The notes under the pieces were generated by a model that saw only the letters and a list, made by a program, of their open reading frames with translations, did no database searches and was not told the DNA's origin. Positions 1-7,814 of a stretch of DNA of 64,000 nt are shown in pieces (positions within the stretch are counted from its first letter, which is position 1; every line of letters begins with the position of its first letter). The stretch comes from Schaalia odontolytica (lineage in GTDB: Bacteria > Actinomycetota > Actinomycetes > Actinomycetales > Actinomycetaceae): assembly GCF_009730335.1 (NCBI RefSeq), contig NZ_CP046315.1, positions 186,001 to 250,000 on the forward strand, in the 5' to 3' direction. The position numbers and the translations under genes are program-made.

Positions 1-36
1 AAACGGCACACAGGCCCGTGATTACCCTGTTCACAC

Positions 37-91
37 GGGCGCTACACCCGATCAGTATGCATAACACCCCTTCTGATCGGGTGCAGCGCCC
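37..91. repeat. 19-bp inverted repeat (strong hairpin)
   Basis: The arms at 37-55 and 73-91 are complementary over 19 bp with one mismatch, around a 17-nt loop. The 11-mer gggtgcagcgc of the right arm recurs just after it (98-108). There is no U-run, so a simple intrinsic terminator is uncertain. No coding sequence is supported in 1-225. Confidence 0.6.
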
Positions 92-225
92 CCTAAAGGG
101 TGCAGCGCTCACCTCCAAAACACTAGCCGTGCCAGCCAAGGCGCCCCACCACCACCCCTTCGGGGAGCATGTTGTCTGACCGCACACGCCATCACCACGC
201 ACGCAACAAAAACCGCAGATCCTCA

Positions 226-298
226 AAGGATCTGCGGTTTCATCGTGCGCGAGGGGGGAGTTGAACCCCCACTCCATCACTGGAACACGGACCTGAAC
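226..298 (-). repeat. Island-end direct repeat: 3' half of tRNA-Leu plus downstream hairpin arm (att-like)
   Basis: These 73 bases are identical to 7587-7659. They start in a small hairpin behind the tRNA, run through the acceptor, T arm and variable arm, and stop in the anticodon loop. Duplication of a tRNA 3' end with a boundary in the anticodon loop is the classic product of site-specific integration, usually by tyrosine recombinases. The copy lacks the 5' half, so it is not a functional tRNA. The region beyond it (1-225) would be the original flank. Confidence 0.85.
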
Positions 299-1123
299 AG
301 CGCCGGTCACTTCACCGCACATGGGTCGGAGTTCTCCGTCGATGCTGTGCGCTACCTGCTCGCGAACCCGCTTCACTGTGGCTACATCAAGCACTACGCG
401 TCGGGTGAGCTGTACCCGGTTCAGGGCGAGGCGTTCCCGCCCATCGTCGGCGAGCAGACGTGGCGGGCCGCGGTGGCGAAGCTGGAGTACAACGTGCGGA
501 GGTCGGCGAGGCAGGGGAACCAGCCGAAGTATCTCCTGTCCACGATCGGGCTGTGCGGGAAGTGCGGCGCGACGCTCGTCTCGGGGACGAACAGCCGCAA
601 GCAGCCGACGTACCGCTGCGGCGAGCAGTTCCATCTCACCCACCAGCGCGAGCCCGTCGATGCGATGGTCACCGAGGCGGTGCTCACGCGTCTGTCCTCG
701 GTGGACGTGCACGACCTCGTGATGCCACAGGAGGACGATGGGCCGGATCGCGAGGAGCTGCTGACGGAGCGGAACGCCCTGGTCGATCGGGTGAAGGAGC
801 TGAGCCCGCTGCTGCGCGACATCCATCATCCGGTCCTGGAGATAACGGCAGCGATCAACGACGTGAAGGCCCGCATCGACGAGATCGACGCGGAGCTGCT
901 CGACCGTTCGGTGTCGGCGGCGGCGAAGCTGCTCGCGGACGTCGAGGAGCCGGTCGGCACCGCGGAGCGCCGCGAGGTGGTCGAGGCGAAATGGAAGGTG
1001 TTGGACGTGGACCGCCGCCGGATGCTCGTGGACGAGCTGGTGACGGTGACCATCGAGCCCATCACGCCCGGTCACGTGAAATTCGACCCCGACCTGATTC
1101 GGATAGAGCAGCGTCGCGACTGA
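299..1123 (+). pseudogene. Large serine recombinase, C-terminal fragment
   Basis: The reading frame encodes the Recombinase domain (VRYLLANPLHCGYI), a zinc beta-ribbon (LCGKCG followed by a later Cys) and a C-terminal coiled-coil typical of phage or ICE large serine recombinases. The N-terminal resolvase domain with the catalytic serine is absent: upstream of 299 the sequence abruptly becomes the tRNA-Leu fragment. A GTG at 245 keeps the frame open through the tRNA piece, but that start is an accident of the junction. It should not be able to catalyse integration. It is a relic of the mobile element that built the island. Confidence 0.8.
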
Positions 1124-1304
1124 CTCATGAGCCGACTCGTCATTGCAATGGTGAGACGACTCGTGGGAGAATGGTTGCAGACAAGAAGATCCCACCGGGG
1201 CCGCGACTTAGAAGCGCGGGGTTCTGCTCCCGGATGAGTAGCCGGTCAAGCAGCCCAAGTACCGTGGCGGGGAACCGGAAGATACTCATGTCTGAGGACT
1301 TCGG

Positions 1305-2060
1305 ATGTCTGTCGTTATCGACGTTCCCCGCGCATCCGCGCTCGACAGGCTGAAGCAGCAGAACGAGCCCGAGCAGTCGCAGCAGCAGCTCGGCAGTCCG
1401 GAGACGATGGAGCTGTTGACCTCGATCCTCGCCGCCGTCGAGGCGCAGAACACGAGGATCGCCACGCTGACCGAACAGCAGAAGAAGCTCGCGGGGTTCG
1501 TGAAGGTCATGGACGAGGAGACGACGAGGCGGCTGGAGCGGATCACGGCCCCGGCGTCAACCTCCTCGCCCTCCAGCGACGTGTCCGCGAGGATCGCGAG
1601 TATCGAGAGCAGGCAGAACGAGATCGCGAGCACGCTCGGCGAGTTCGCGCAGAGTCTTAACAGCGAGAGCTTGAACGCCGCGTCGCGGAGCTTGGTCGCG
1701 GAGGCGCAGAAGAATCGCACGGCTACAGCCTCGGCGATTGAGGGTCTGAAGGCGCAGGTCACAGCGAACCAGAAGCTCGTGAGCCAGGTCGGCGGCGCGG
1801 TCCAGCGGATAGAGAAGCGCACCGAGGAACGGGTCGAGAAGGCTGTCGAGCAGGTCGCCGGGGAGGCTTCGGCCACGATGACCGCGAGCCTCGACGCCTC
1901 GAACGCGCGGGCGGAGCGGATCATCGCCGCGACGGCGAAGCTGGAGGCACGACAGCTCTGGTCCGCCGCCGCCGCGATATGCCTCGTTCTCCTGCCGGTG
2001 GCCGTGGTCGTCGCCGGTCTCTGGATGGGCATCGCCGGGCTCATCACGGGTGTTCAGTGA
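1305..2060 (+). CDS. Coiled-coil protein with C-terminal membrane anchor
   Basis: The 251-residue product is rich in Gln, Glu, Ala and Ser. Long heptad-like helices fill most of residues 25-215, and one hydrophobic segment near residues 220-245 (LVLLPVAVVVAGLWMGIAGL) lies at the C-terminus. A GAGGA precedes the ATG. I do not recognise the family. Proteins of this shape occur beside mobilisation genes on actinobacterial plasmids and integrative elements, which fits the serine recombinase remnant upstream, but no relaxase is present here. The next short frame starts within 10 bp of its stop, so the two may be cotranslated. Confidence 0.6.
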   Translation: MSVVIDVPRASALDRLKQQNEPEQSQQQLGSPETMELLTSILAAVEAQNTRIATLTEQQKKLAGFVKVMDEETTRRLERITAPASTSSPSSDVSARIASIESRQNEIASTLGEFAQSLNSESLNAASRSLVAEAQKNRTATASAIEGLKAQVTANQKLVSQVGGAVQRIEKRTEERVEKAVEQVAGEASATMTASLDASNARAERIIAATAKLEARQLWSAAAAICLVLLPVAVVVAGLWMGIAGLITGVQ

Positions 2061-2069
2061 GCGCTGGAC

Positions 2070-2234
2070 GTGGACGGGAGCGTGTGGCTCGGCATCGGCC
2101 GGTGGCTCGTGGTCGGCGCTGGCCTCGCCGGGGCCAGCTACAGGCTCTTCGCGTCCGTCCGCTGGGTTTCGGGTCTCATGGAGACCTGGAAGGGCCGCGG
2201 GATGCCGAAGTGGCCCCGCTGGCACAAGAGGTGA
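2070..2234 (+). CDS. Small membrane-associated protein (54 aa)
   Basis: A GTG-started frame directly follows the coiled-coil gene. It encodes 54 residues with an amphipathic or hydrophobic N-terminal half (WLGIGRWLVVGAGLAGASYR) and a basic, Trp-rich tail ending WPRWHKR. It has the codon pattern of its neighbour and shares its reading phase. The start is uncertain (CTG 2064 or GTG 2070). Function unknown; it probably belongs to the same mobile-element module. Confidence 0.45.
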   Translation: MDGSVWLGIGRWLVVGAGLAGASYRLFASVRWVSGLMETWKGRGMPKWPRWHKR

Positions 2235-2285
2235 TCACGCCTCACGAGGGCAAGCGCGCGCAGCGCGTGCGTCAGCCGCGACAAC

Positions 2286-2331
2286 TGGACATTAGGTCAG
2301 CGGCTGCTGTATAGTTCAGTGCATGCTGACC
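2286..2331 (+). promoter_or_regulatory. Promoter and possible operator of the metal-resistance operon
   Basis: TGGACA (2286-2291) and TATAGT (2310-2315) are separated by 18 bp. The expected transcription start falls at about 2322, next to the ATG at 2323, so the mRNA is probably leaderless. An inverted pair GGTCAGC (2295-2301) / GCTGACC (2325-2331) brackets the -10 box and could be the binding site of the repressor it precedes. Confidence 0.5.
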
Positions 2332-2691
2332 ATTGCTTCGCGTCTTGACGTCATGAACCGGCTCGGCCGGGCCATGGCCGACCCGACGCGCTCCCGCATC
2401 CTGATGTCCCTGCTCGACAGCCCGAGCCACCCCGCGGTGCTCTCGCGCGAGCTGGGGCTGACCCGCTCGAACGTGTCCAACCACCTGACCTGCCTGCGCG
2501 ACTGCGGGATCGTGGTCGCCGAGCCCGAGGGCCGCCAGACTCGCTACGAGATCGCCGACCCGCACCTGGCCGCGGCGCTGACGGCACTGGTCGATGTGAC
2601 CCTCGCCGTGGACGAGAGCGCGCCGTGCATCGACCCGGCCTGCTCGGTTCCGAGCTGCTGCGCCGCGAGCAGTTCGGGGGACGCCTCGTGA
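2323..2691 (+). CDS. cmtR: CmtR-type Cd(II)/Pb(II)-sensing ArsR-family repressor
   Basis: This is a 122-residue winged-helix repressor of the ArsR/SmtB family. The recognition-helix stretch LTRSNVSNHLTCLRDCG and the C-terminal extension are those of mycobacterial CmtR. The three Cd/Pb ligands known for CmtR, Cys57, Cys61 and Cys102, fall at exactly these positions here. It should repress its own operon and release it when cadmium or lead binds. It overlaps the ATPase gene by a GTGA, so the two are translationally coupled. There is no room for a ribosome-binding site in front of the ATG, which fits a leaderless transcript. Confidence 0.88.
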   Translation: MLTIASRLDVMNRLGRAMADPTRSRILMSLLDSPSHPAVLSRELGLTRSNVSNHLTCLRDCGIVVAEPEGRQTRYEIADPHLAAALTALVDVTLAVDESAPCIDPACSVPSCCAASSSGDAS

Positions 2692-4592
2692 GCGCCGCCT
2701 GCGGCTGCGACGAGCCGACGACCAGCCCCGCGGACAAGGCAGAGGAGGCAGAGCGCCCGTGGTGGCGTGATCCCGGCCTGGTCGTGCCGATCCTCTCCGG
2801 CGTCGCGTTCGGCACCGGCCTGGCGCTGGAGTGGTCGGGGCTGCACATCGCGGCGCTGGTCGCGTTCTGGGCGGGCCTGCTGCTGGGCGCGTACACGTTC
2901 GTGCCCGGTGCGATCCGAAATCTCGTTGTGAAGCGCAAGCTCGGGATCGCGCTGCTGATGACGATCAGCGCCGTGGGCGCGGTGATCCTCGGCTACGTCG
3001 AGGAGGCGGCCGCGCTGGCGTTCCTCTACTCGATCGCCGAGGCCCTGGAGGACAAGGCGATGGACCGCGCCCGCGGCGGGCTGCGCGCGCTGCTGAAGCT
3101 CGTGCCGGAGACCGCGACCGTGCTGCGCGACGGGACCTCCGCCTCGGTCCCGGCCAGGGAGATCGCCGTCGGCGACGTGCTACTGGTCCGCCCTGGCGAG
3201 CGGGTCGCGACCGATGGGCTGGTCCGCTCGGGCCGGTCGAGCCTGGACACTTCGGCGATCACCGGTGAATCGATCCCGGTCGAGGTCGCGCCCGGAGAAG
3301 CGGTGTCGGCGGGCGCGATCAACAGCGCCGGCGTGCTGGAGGTCGAGGCGACCGCCGCGGGCACCGATAACTCGCTGACCACGATCGTGGAACTGGTAGA
3401 GCAGGCCCAGGCCGAGAAGGGTGACCGAGCCCGGATCGCTGACCGGATCGCCCGCCCGCTGGTGCCCGGCGTGATGGTCCTCGCCGTCCTCGTCGGCGTG
3501 CTCGGGTCCCTGCTCGGCGACCCGGAGACCTGGATCACCCGCGCCCTGGTCGTCCTCGTCGCGGCCAGCCCCTGCGCGCTGGCGATCGCGGTGCCCGTCA
3601 CCGTGGTCTCCGCGATCGGCGCGGCGACCAAGTTCGGCGTCGTCATCAAGAGCGGGGCCGCCTTCGAGCGCCTCGGCGGCATCCGGCACCTGGCCGTGGA
3701 CAAGACCGGCACTCTGACCCGCAACCGGCCCGAGGTAACCGCCATCGTCGCCGCCCATGGGTTCGACGATGCGCAGGTGCTTGCTTGGGCTGCCGCCGTG
3801 GAGCAGCACTCGACGCACCCACTCGCCGCCGCCATCGCCGCCGCGGGCCGGGGAACCCCCGCCGCACAGGACGTGGCCGAGGAGGCCGGGCACGGCATCG
3901 GTGGCCTGGTCGACGGCCGCAGGGTGGCGGTGGGCAGTCCGCGCTGGATCGACGCCGGTCCGCTCAAGGCCCGGGTCGAGGACCTGGAGGCCGAGGGGCA
4001 GACCTGCGTGCTCGTCACCGTCAACAGCTTCCTGGCCGGGGCGATCGGCGTCCGCGACGAGCTGCGCCCCGAGGTCCCCGAGGTCGTACGGACCCTGCGC
4101 GACCAGGGTGTCGAGGTGAGCATGCTCACCGGCGACAACTCCCGCACCGCTGCTGCGCTGGCGAAGCTGGCCGGGATCGGCGACGTGCACGCCGAGCTGC
4201 GTCCCGAGGATAAGGCTCGCATCGTCGCCGGGTTCTCGGAGACGTCGCCGACCGCGATGATCGGCGACGGCATCAACGACGCGCCCGCCCTGGCCGGGGC
4301 GACCGTGGGCATCGCGATGGGCGCGACCGGCTCCGACGCCGCGATCGAGTCCGCCGACGTCGCCTTCACCGGCCACGACCTCGGCCTCATCCCGCAGGCT
4401 CTGCGCCACGCCCGCCGCGGCGGCAGGATCATCAACCAGAACATCGTGCTGTCCTTGGCGATCATCACTGTGCTGCTGCCGCTGGCGATCACCGGCGTGC
4501 TCGGCCTGGCAGCGGTCGTCCTCGTGCACGAGGTCGCCGAAGTCGTCGTCATCGCCAACGGACTGCGGGCTGCGCGTGCCCGCAAGCAATAG
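2688..4592 (+). CDS. P1B-type heavy-metal exporting ATPase (CtpG/CadA-like)
   Basis: The 634-residue membrane pump exports divalent metal from the cytoplasm. Visible motifs are the actuator TGES (about residue 192), the transmembrane SPC motif (294-296), the phosphorylation site DKTGT (Asp338), and GDGINDAP near 527. The last helix carries VLVHEVAEVVVIANGLR. An SPC motif with a final HE helix is typical of the P1B-4 (Co/Cd/Zn) group. There is no folded N-terminal metal-binding domain, only a short CGC motif near the start. The GTG at 2688 overlaps the repressor stop and is preferred over the in-frame codon at 2625, which lies inside the repressor gene. Pairing with CmtR points to cadmium or lead resistance. 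Confidence 0.9.
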   Translation: MSAACGCDEPTTSPADKAEEAERPWWRDPGLVVPILSGVAFGTGLALEWSGLHIAALVAFWAGLLLGAYTFVPGAIRNLVVKRKLGIALLMTISAVGAVILGYVEEAAALAFLYSIAEALEDKAMDRARGGLRALLKLVPETATVLRDGTSASVPAREIAVGDVLLVRPGERVATDGLVRSGRSSLDTSAITGESIPVEVAPGEAVSAGAINSAGVLEVEATAAGTDNSLTTIVELVEQAQAEKGDRARIADRIARPLVPGVMVLAVLVGVLGSLLGDPETWITRALVVLVAASPCALAIAVPVTVVSAIGAATKFGVVIKSGAAFERLGGIRHLAVDKTGTLTRNRPEVTAIVAAHGFDDAQVLAWAAAVEQHSTHPLAAAIAAAGRGTPAAQDVAEEAGHGIGGLVDGRRVAVGSPRWIDAGPLKARVEDLEAEGQTCVLVTVNSFLAGAIGVRDELRPEVPEVVRTLRDQGVEVSMLTGDNSRTAAALAKLAGIGDVHAELRPEDKARIVAGFSETSPTAMIGDGINDAPALAGATVGIAMGATGSDAAIESADVAFTGHDLGLIPQALRHARRGGRIINQNIVLSLAIITVLLPLAITGVLGLAAVVLVHEVAEVVVIANGLRAARARKQ

Positions 4593-4625
4593 GTATTCCG
4601 TCCAACGCCATAACTCAGACATGCG

Positions 4626-4874
4626 CTAGCGCATGTCGATAACGCCGGTTCCAACCTCGATAGCCTTCGTGCGCGAGGCGATGGCGGAGAGAAGCGGCAT
4701 GGGCGCGGCCGCCTGCGGGGCGAAGTGGTGGACGCGGAAGAAGGCGCCGTTGACGCCAAGCTGATCTGCGGCGACGGACAGATCGATTGCCTGGTGCAGG
4801 GACTGGGCCGCGGTGATGCCGTGGCGGGGGCCGTTCGTGTAGTGACCGAAGCTCAGGAATCCGAAGTATTTCAT
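4626..4874 (-). pseudogene. Luciferase-like flavin monooxygenase, N-terminal fragment
   Basis: The 82 residues match the start of LLM-class flavin-dependent oxidoreductases: the first strand MKYFGFLSFGHY, a helix, then FFRVHHFAPQAAAPMPLL and IEVGTGVIDMR. Family members are about 300 residues or more, so roughly three quarters is missing. The break lies 34 bp from the end of the convergent ATPase gene, suggesting that arrival of the metal cassette removed the rest. Confidence 0.75.
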
Positions 4875-4989
4875 GACGTCAGCCTATGGGGTGCGATTGA
4901 ATCTTCAACTATATGGGGTGTGGGATGCGAGATAGGCAGGCTGCCAGTGTCCAATAGTGGGCACCGAGCCGACATGAAGGACCTTTCAC

Positions 4990-5104
4990 GCGCACGTTAA
5001 CCCGATACGCGCACATGGGCCCTCCAATCCGCACGTTAATCCGATGGGTGGCGGCCTAAACCCGACATGTGGCCACCTGGGCCCGTTCACGCGCACGTTA
5101 ACCC
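4990..5104. repeat. Three direct copies of a gcacgttaaccc motif
   Basis: Copies lie at 4990-5003, 5030-5042 and 5091-5104, in a region with no supported coding sequence. The core is CGCACGTTAAYCC. A short self-complementary stretch follows at 5111-5135 (TGGTGG ... CCACCA). Confidence 0.5.
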
Positions 5105-5138
5105 ACCTGGTGGTGGATCGGCCGGGCCGCCACCAAAC

Positions 5139-5214
5139 GGGGGAAATGGCGTCATTAGAGGTACGACACGCCGGCGACACGCCGCCAACCAGCTTCTAAT
5201 GCTGCAAAACCCCC
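5139..5214. repeat. Conserved-loop hairpin element, copy 1
   Basis: The arms begin GGGGG (5139) and end CCCCC (5214), with a CATTAGA/TCTAATG inner stem. The apical region contains the direct repeat CGACACGCCGGCGACACGCC (5164-5183). A second copy with the same loop but a different stem sequence lies at 20178-20254 in the same orientation. Confidence 0.7.
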
Positions 5215-5272
5215 ACCGCAGCCAGCCTCGTGCACCACGTCGCCTACAAGACCTGGGCGCAGGGCCGATTGG

Positions 5273-5433
5273 CGCGAAAAAACTCGCCCCGCACGGCCCC
5301 TTCAGCAGCATTTCCGCGAAAAAGTTCGCCCAGCAAGCGTAAAAACGCCAATTTTGGGGTGTTTTGAGCGTGCAGGGCGAACTTCTTCGCGCTCACGCCC
5401 ACCACCAGACCAAGCAGGGCGAACTTCTTCGCG
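5273..5433. repeat. Module A array: two forward, two reverse copies
   Basis: Forward copies of cgcgaaaaagttcgccc lie at 5273-5290 and 5315-5331. Reverse copies, gggcgaacttcttcgcg, lie at 5375-5391 and 5417-5433. Each copy is itself a small dyad (GCGAA/TTCGC), and the two inner copies can pair around a loop of about 43 nt. Confidence 0.8.
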
Positions 5434-5460
5434 CACGAGGCACGACAAGATGGCGACGTT

Positions 5461-5622
5461 GAAACCGACAACACCACTGCGCGCCCCTGAACAGCAACCA
5501 TTGAAACCACCATCACCTCTGCACCCGAAAACTGCACCAATAGCACCCATTTCTCACCCGCAAAGGCGACGACGGTTTCAGTCGAGGCTCGGCCGGCACC
5601 CGCAAAGGCGATGACGGTTTCA
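5461..5622. repeat. Module B array: two forward, two reverse copies
   Basis: Forward copies begin gaaaccgacaacacc at 5461 and gaaaccaccatcacctctgc at 5503. Reverse copies ending gacggtttca lie at 5560-5580 and 5602-5622. Inner and outer copies are complementary in pairs. Confidence 0.78.
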
Positions 5623-5699
5623 GACAACCGGCCCACCTGGTCAACAGGGCCAGGCGGCGCCACCCATGGGTGGCGGTGGGACCCGATCGGCACATATTC

Positions 5700-5801
5700 G
5701 CATGCAATTCCCCCACGTACACTTCATGCTTTGAAATGTAATCGTTGAAATTCCGGGCTTTTCACTAAGTGACGAACTGCATGTGTCAGGGAATTGCATG
5801 C
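5700..5801. repeat. 13-bp perfect inverted repeat between modules B and C
   Basis: gcatgcaattccc (5700-5712) is exactly reversed at 5789-5801 as gggaattgcatgc. It is present only in copy 1 of the composite unit and absent from the copy at 33.7-34.7 kb. Confidence 0.65.
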
Positions 5802-5865
5802 GAAACTGAGGATAGGGAACGCTTCGAGGCGCGGGACCCGGCCGGGCGACCAGTGGGCGGCCAGT

Positions 5866-5993
5866 GTTACAAATGTCGTCAAACCAACGCGATTCCAATC
5901 ACCCCGCGAGAGCCCCTGTTACAAACATCGTCAATCTACGCCCAATACCGCCATTTTCAGCGAAAAAGCCCTCGGATTGACGACGTTTGTAAC
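5866..5993. repeat. Module C array: two forward, one reverse copy
   Basis: Forward copies gttacaaatgtcgtcaa (5866-5882) and gttacaaacatcgtcaatc (5918-5936) are followed by the reverse copy gattgacgacgtttgtaac (5975-5993). Confidence 0.78.
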
Positions 5994-6229
5994 AACACGC
6001 ACCCGAGCACCCCAAAAACTCAACACGCGAGACCCCCATGACGCCCCCAGGAAGCGGCGGGCCAGGCTGCGGTGCCCGTGGGCGGTGGCGGGGCCTGGCC
6101 GGGCTTCGAGGCGACACGCCGAGCCGAAGGCTCGCAGCGCGGACGGCGAGCGGGCGGGCCGCCGCCCACGGGCACACAAAGCAGCCCGGCCCCACGCGGC
6201 GCCCGGAACACCCGTGGGACCACAAGCAA

Positions 6230-7551
6230 GGCTTATAGGTCAAAACGTGTTGGTTTCGGTTTAGTAGGTTTCGTGCCAGGTTCCGCTGTGGTGGAAGTCG
6301 GTCCAGTTAACTGCGGTTCCCCACCTGTCGATCTCGGCTTGTGCTTGGGCGCGGTGGCTGGCCTTGTCGAATTGGTCAATGATCTGTTGGTCGGTGATCG
6401 TGGTTTTAAGGATGTGTGCTGGGGTGGCAGGGAACTCGGTGTGCAGGTAGCACCACCACAACACGGTCTTGACCTGGTGATTAAGGCTCATGCCACGAGC
6501 ACGCAGCGTAGTTGGGTATTAATCCCGCCCTCAATCAGGTTCGACGTCCTGGCAATGGGGTCACCTTCAAGGTCAAGGGCGGGATCGAGGTAGGTAAACA
6601 GCGTGCCTTGTTTAACCAGCGTGTTGAGGGAGTTCTTGGCCTGGATCAGCCGGGCATGGGTGGCAACCCAACGTCCGTCTGGTAGCCGGGTGCGCTGGGC
6701 TAGGAACTCCTTGTAGGTGGTGTTCCAGGTGGCGAGTTTGCTCATCCATGCCACTGCCTGGTCAAAGGTAGTGACCTCGAGCAAGGCCTGAGCAAGACTG
6801 TAGAGATCAACACCTGCCTGAGTGCGTGGACGGGTGGTGGTCTTACGCTTGACCGCGCTATAGGCGTGAAAGACACAGCGTTGGATCCGGGTGGTAGGCC
6901 AGGTGGTCTTCACCGCGCTGGCGATGCCTTGCCCACCATCGCACACGACAACATCTGGGGGCGCGATCCTAGACATCAGTGCTTGCCGGGCGCGGGTGGT
7001 CTCACCCTTGGCCACGTACCAGCCAAGCACATGGGTCTTGGTGCAGGCAATAAGAACCACCAGCTTGTGGGACAGGTAGATTCCGTCAACAAAGACCACA
7101 TGGTTAACCTCCTCAACCAGTGGACAAACTGGCCATAGATGCCAAAATGGTTCGTTACGCCGTCGTATGGTGCGTCCCTTGAGCCCGTAATCGGACAGGG
7201 TGTATTTGCCGGTGACGAAGTCTAAAAACGCACTGAGATGCCGGGCATGGGTATCGTTACGCCGAGACTGGCCTGCCCTACACGCAAAACAGCGGAACCT
7301 TGGCCTACCTGTTCGAGTTGAGCCCCATTTTTGCGTCGTGCCACCACAGATTGTGCATCGAGGATTTCCTATCCCCCAATCCAAGCCGATTCAAACCCCG
7401 ACCTTACCGCGGAATATCAATCAAAAACCGGGATAAAACCAACACGACCTGGCCAACCAAGAACTCAAGTCACAACGAGTCCAACCCCCACCTTTCGGCT
7501 TTGTAGCAACGAAAGACAGCCCAAAAACCAACACAACCTGACCTATAAGCC
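6230..7551 (-). mobile_element. IS1249-type insertion sequence remnant
   Basis: The ends are imperfect inverted repeats: ggcttataggtca at 6230 and its complement ending at 7551, with a further matching gtgttggttt on both sides. One transposase gene lies inside on the minus strand and is frameshifted, so the element cannot move by itself. No convincing target duplication is visible. It lies between the composite noncoding unit and the tRNA-side island boundary. Confidence 0.8.
6261..7384 (-). pseudogene. IS1249-family transposase, frameshifted
   Basis: The first frame (7384 down to about 6488) has an N-terminal zinc ribbon (CTIC ... CFAC) and DDE transposase blocks VVFVDGIYL, DVVVCDGGQGIASAV and RTSNLIEGGINTQLR. 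It then ends prematurely. A second frame (6491-6261) resumes with RGMSLNHQVKTVLWWCYLH, the expected C-terminal block. Compared with the family pattern ...QLRxVLRDHRGMS..., a deletion of about ten bases (loss of the RDH codons) near 6490 explains the shift. Together the parts are about 375 residues, close to the usual length. Confidence 0.85.
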
Positions 7552-7586
7552 TCAACAGCCAGGGAAAACAAAAACCGCAGACCCCG

Positions 7587-7659
7587 AAGGATCTGCGGTT
7601 TCATCGTGCGCGAGGGGGGAGTTGAACCCCCACTCCATCACTGGAACACGGACCTGAAC
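7587..7659 (-). repeat. Island-end direct repeat at the intact tRNA-Leu
   Basis: Identical to 226-298. It covers one arm of the small hairpin behind the tRNA and the tRNA 3' half up to the anticodon loop. The distance between copies is 7361 bp, which gives the island its size. Confidence 0.85.
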
Positions 7660-7690
7660 CGTGCGCGTCTGCCTATTCCGCCACTCGCGC
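7607..7690 (-). tRNA. tRNA-Leu (anticodon CAG)
   Basis: The 84-nt gene folds as a class II tRNA with a GCGCGAG/CTCGCGC acceptor stem, a CACGG/CCGTG anticodon stem around TTCAGGT, a long variable arm and a GTTCAAC T loop. CCA is not encoded. A hairpin (about 7572-7600) lies just downstream. It is the attachment site for the island to its left. Confidence 0.95.
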
Positions 7691-7814
7691 GTACCCAGAA
7701 AGAATAGGGGCACCACACCCCCCGCGTCAAATCAGGGTTGTATGACCCAGGGCACAAGACCCTGTACAACCTAGATTAAACCGCACTATTTCACCGAAAG
7801 ATGCGACCGGCATA

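Larger units (their letters stand above)
5273..6217. repeat. Composite noncoding repeat unit, copy 1 (modules A-B-C-D)
   Basis: About 945 bp built from four modules in fixed order: A (palindromic cgcgaa...ttcgccc motifs), B (gaaaccnccatcacc motifs), C (gttacaaacgtcgtcaa motifs) and D (tgcccgtgggcgg ... ending ggcgcccggaacacccgtgg). The same modules in the same order make up 33742-34697. No frame within it has coding character. It stops a few bases before the IS1249-type element. Confidence 0.8.

Noticed and set aside
245-298. GTG start for the recombinase inside the tRNA fragment
   Set aside because: These bases are the tRNA-Leu 3' duplicate. The frame continues only by chance across the junction, and the real gene start has been lost.
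4990-6000. CRISPR array
   Set aside because: Motifs occur in both orientations, in small numbers and with related intervening sequence, without regular repeat-spacer units. No cas gene is present.
5354-6264. Several short open frames of 80-156 codons in the composite repeat region
   Set aside because: Their translations follow the inverted motifs (Arg/Pro/Ser-rich strings), frames are open on several strands at once, and no ribosome site or homologous domain is visible.
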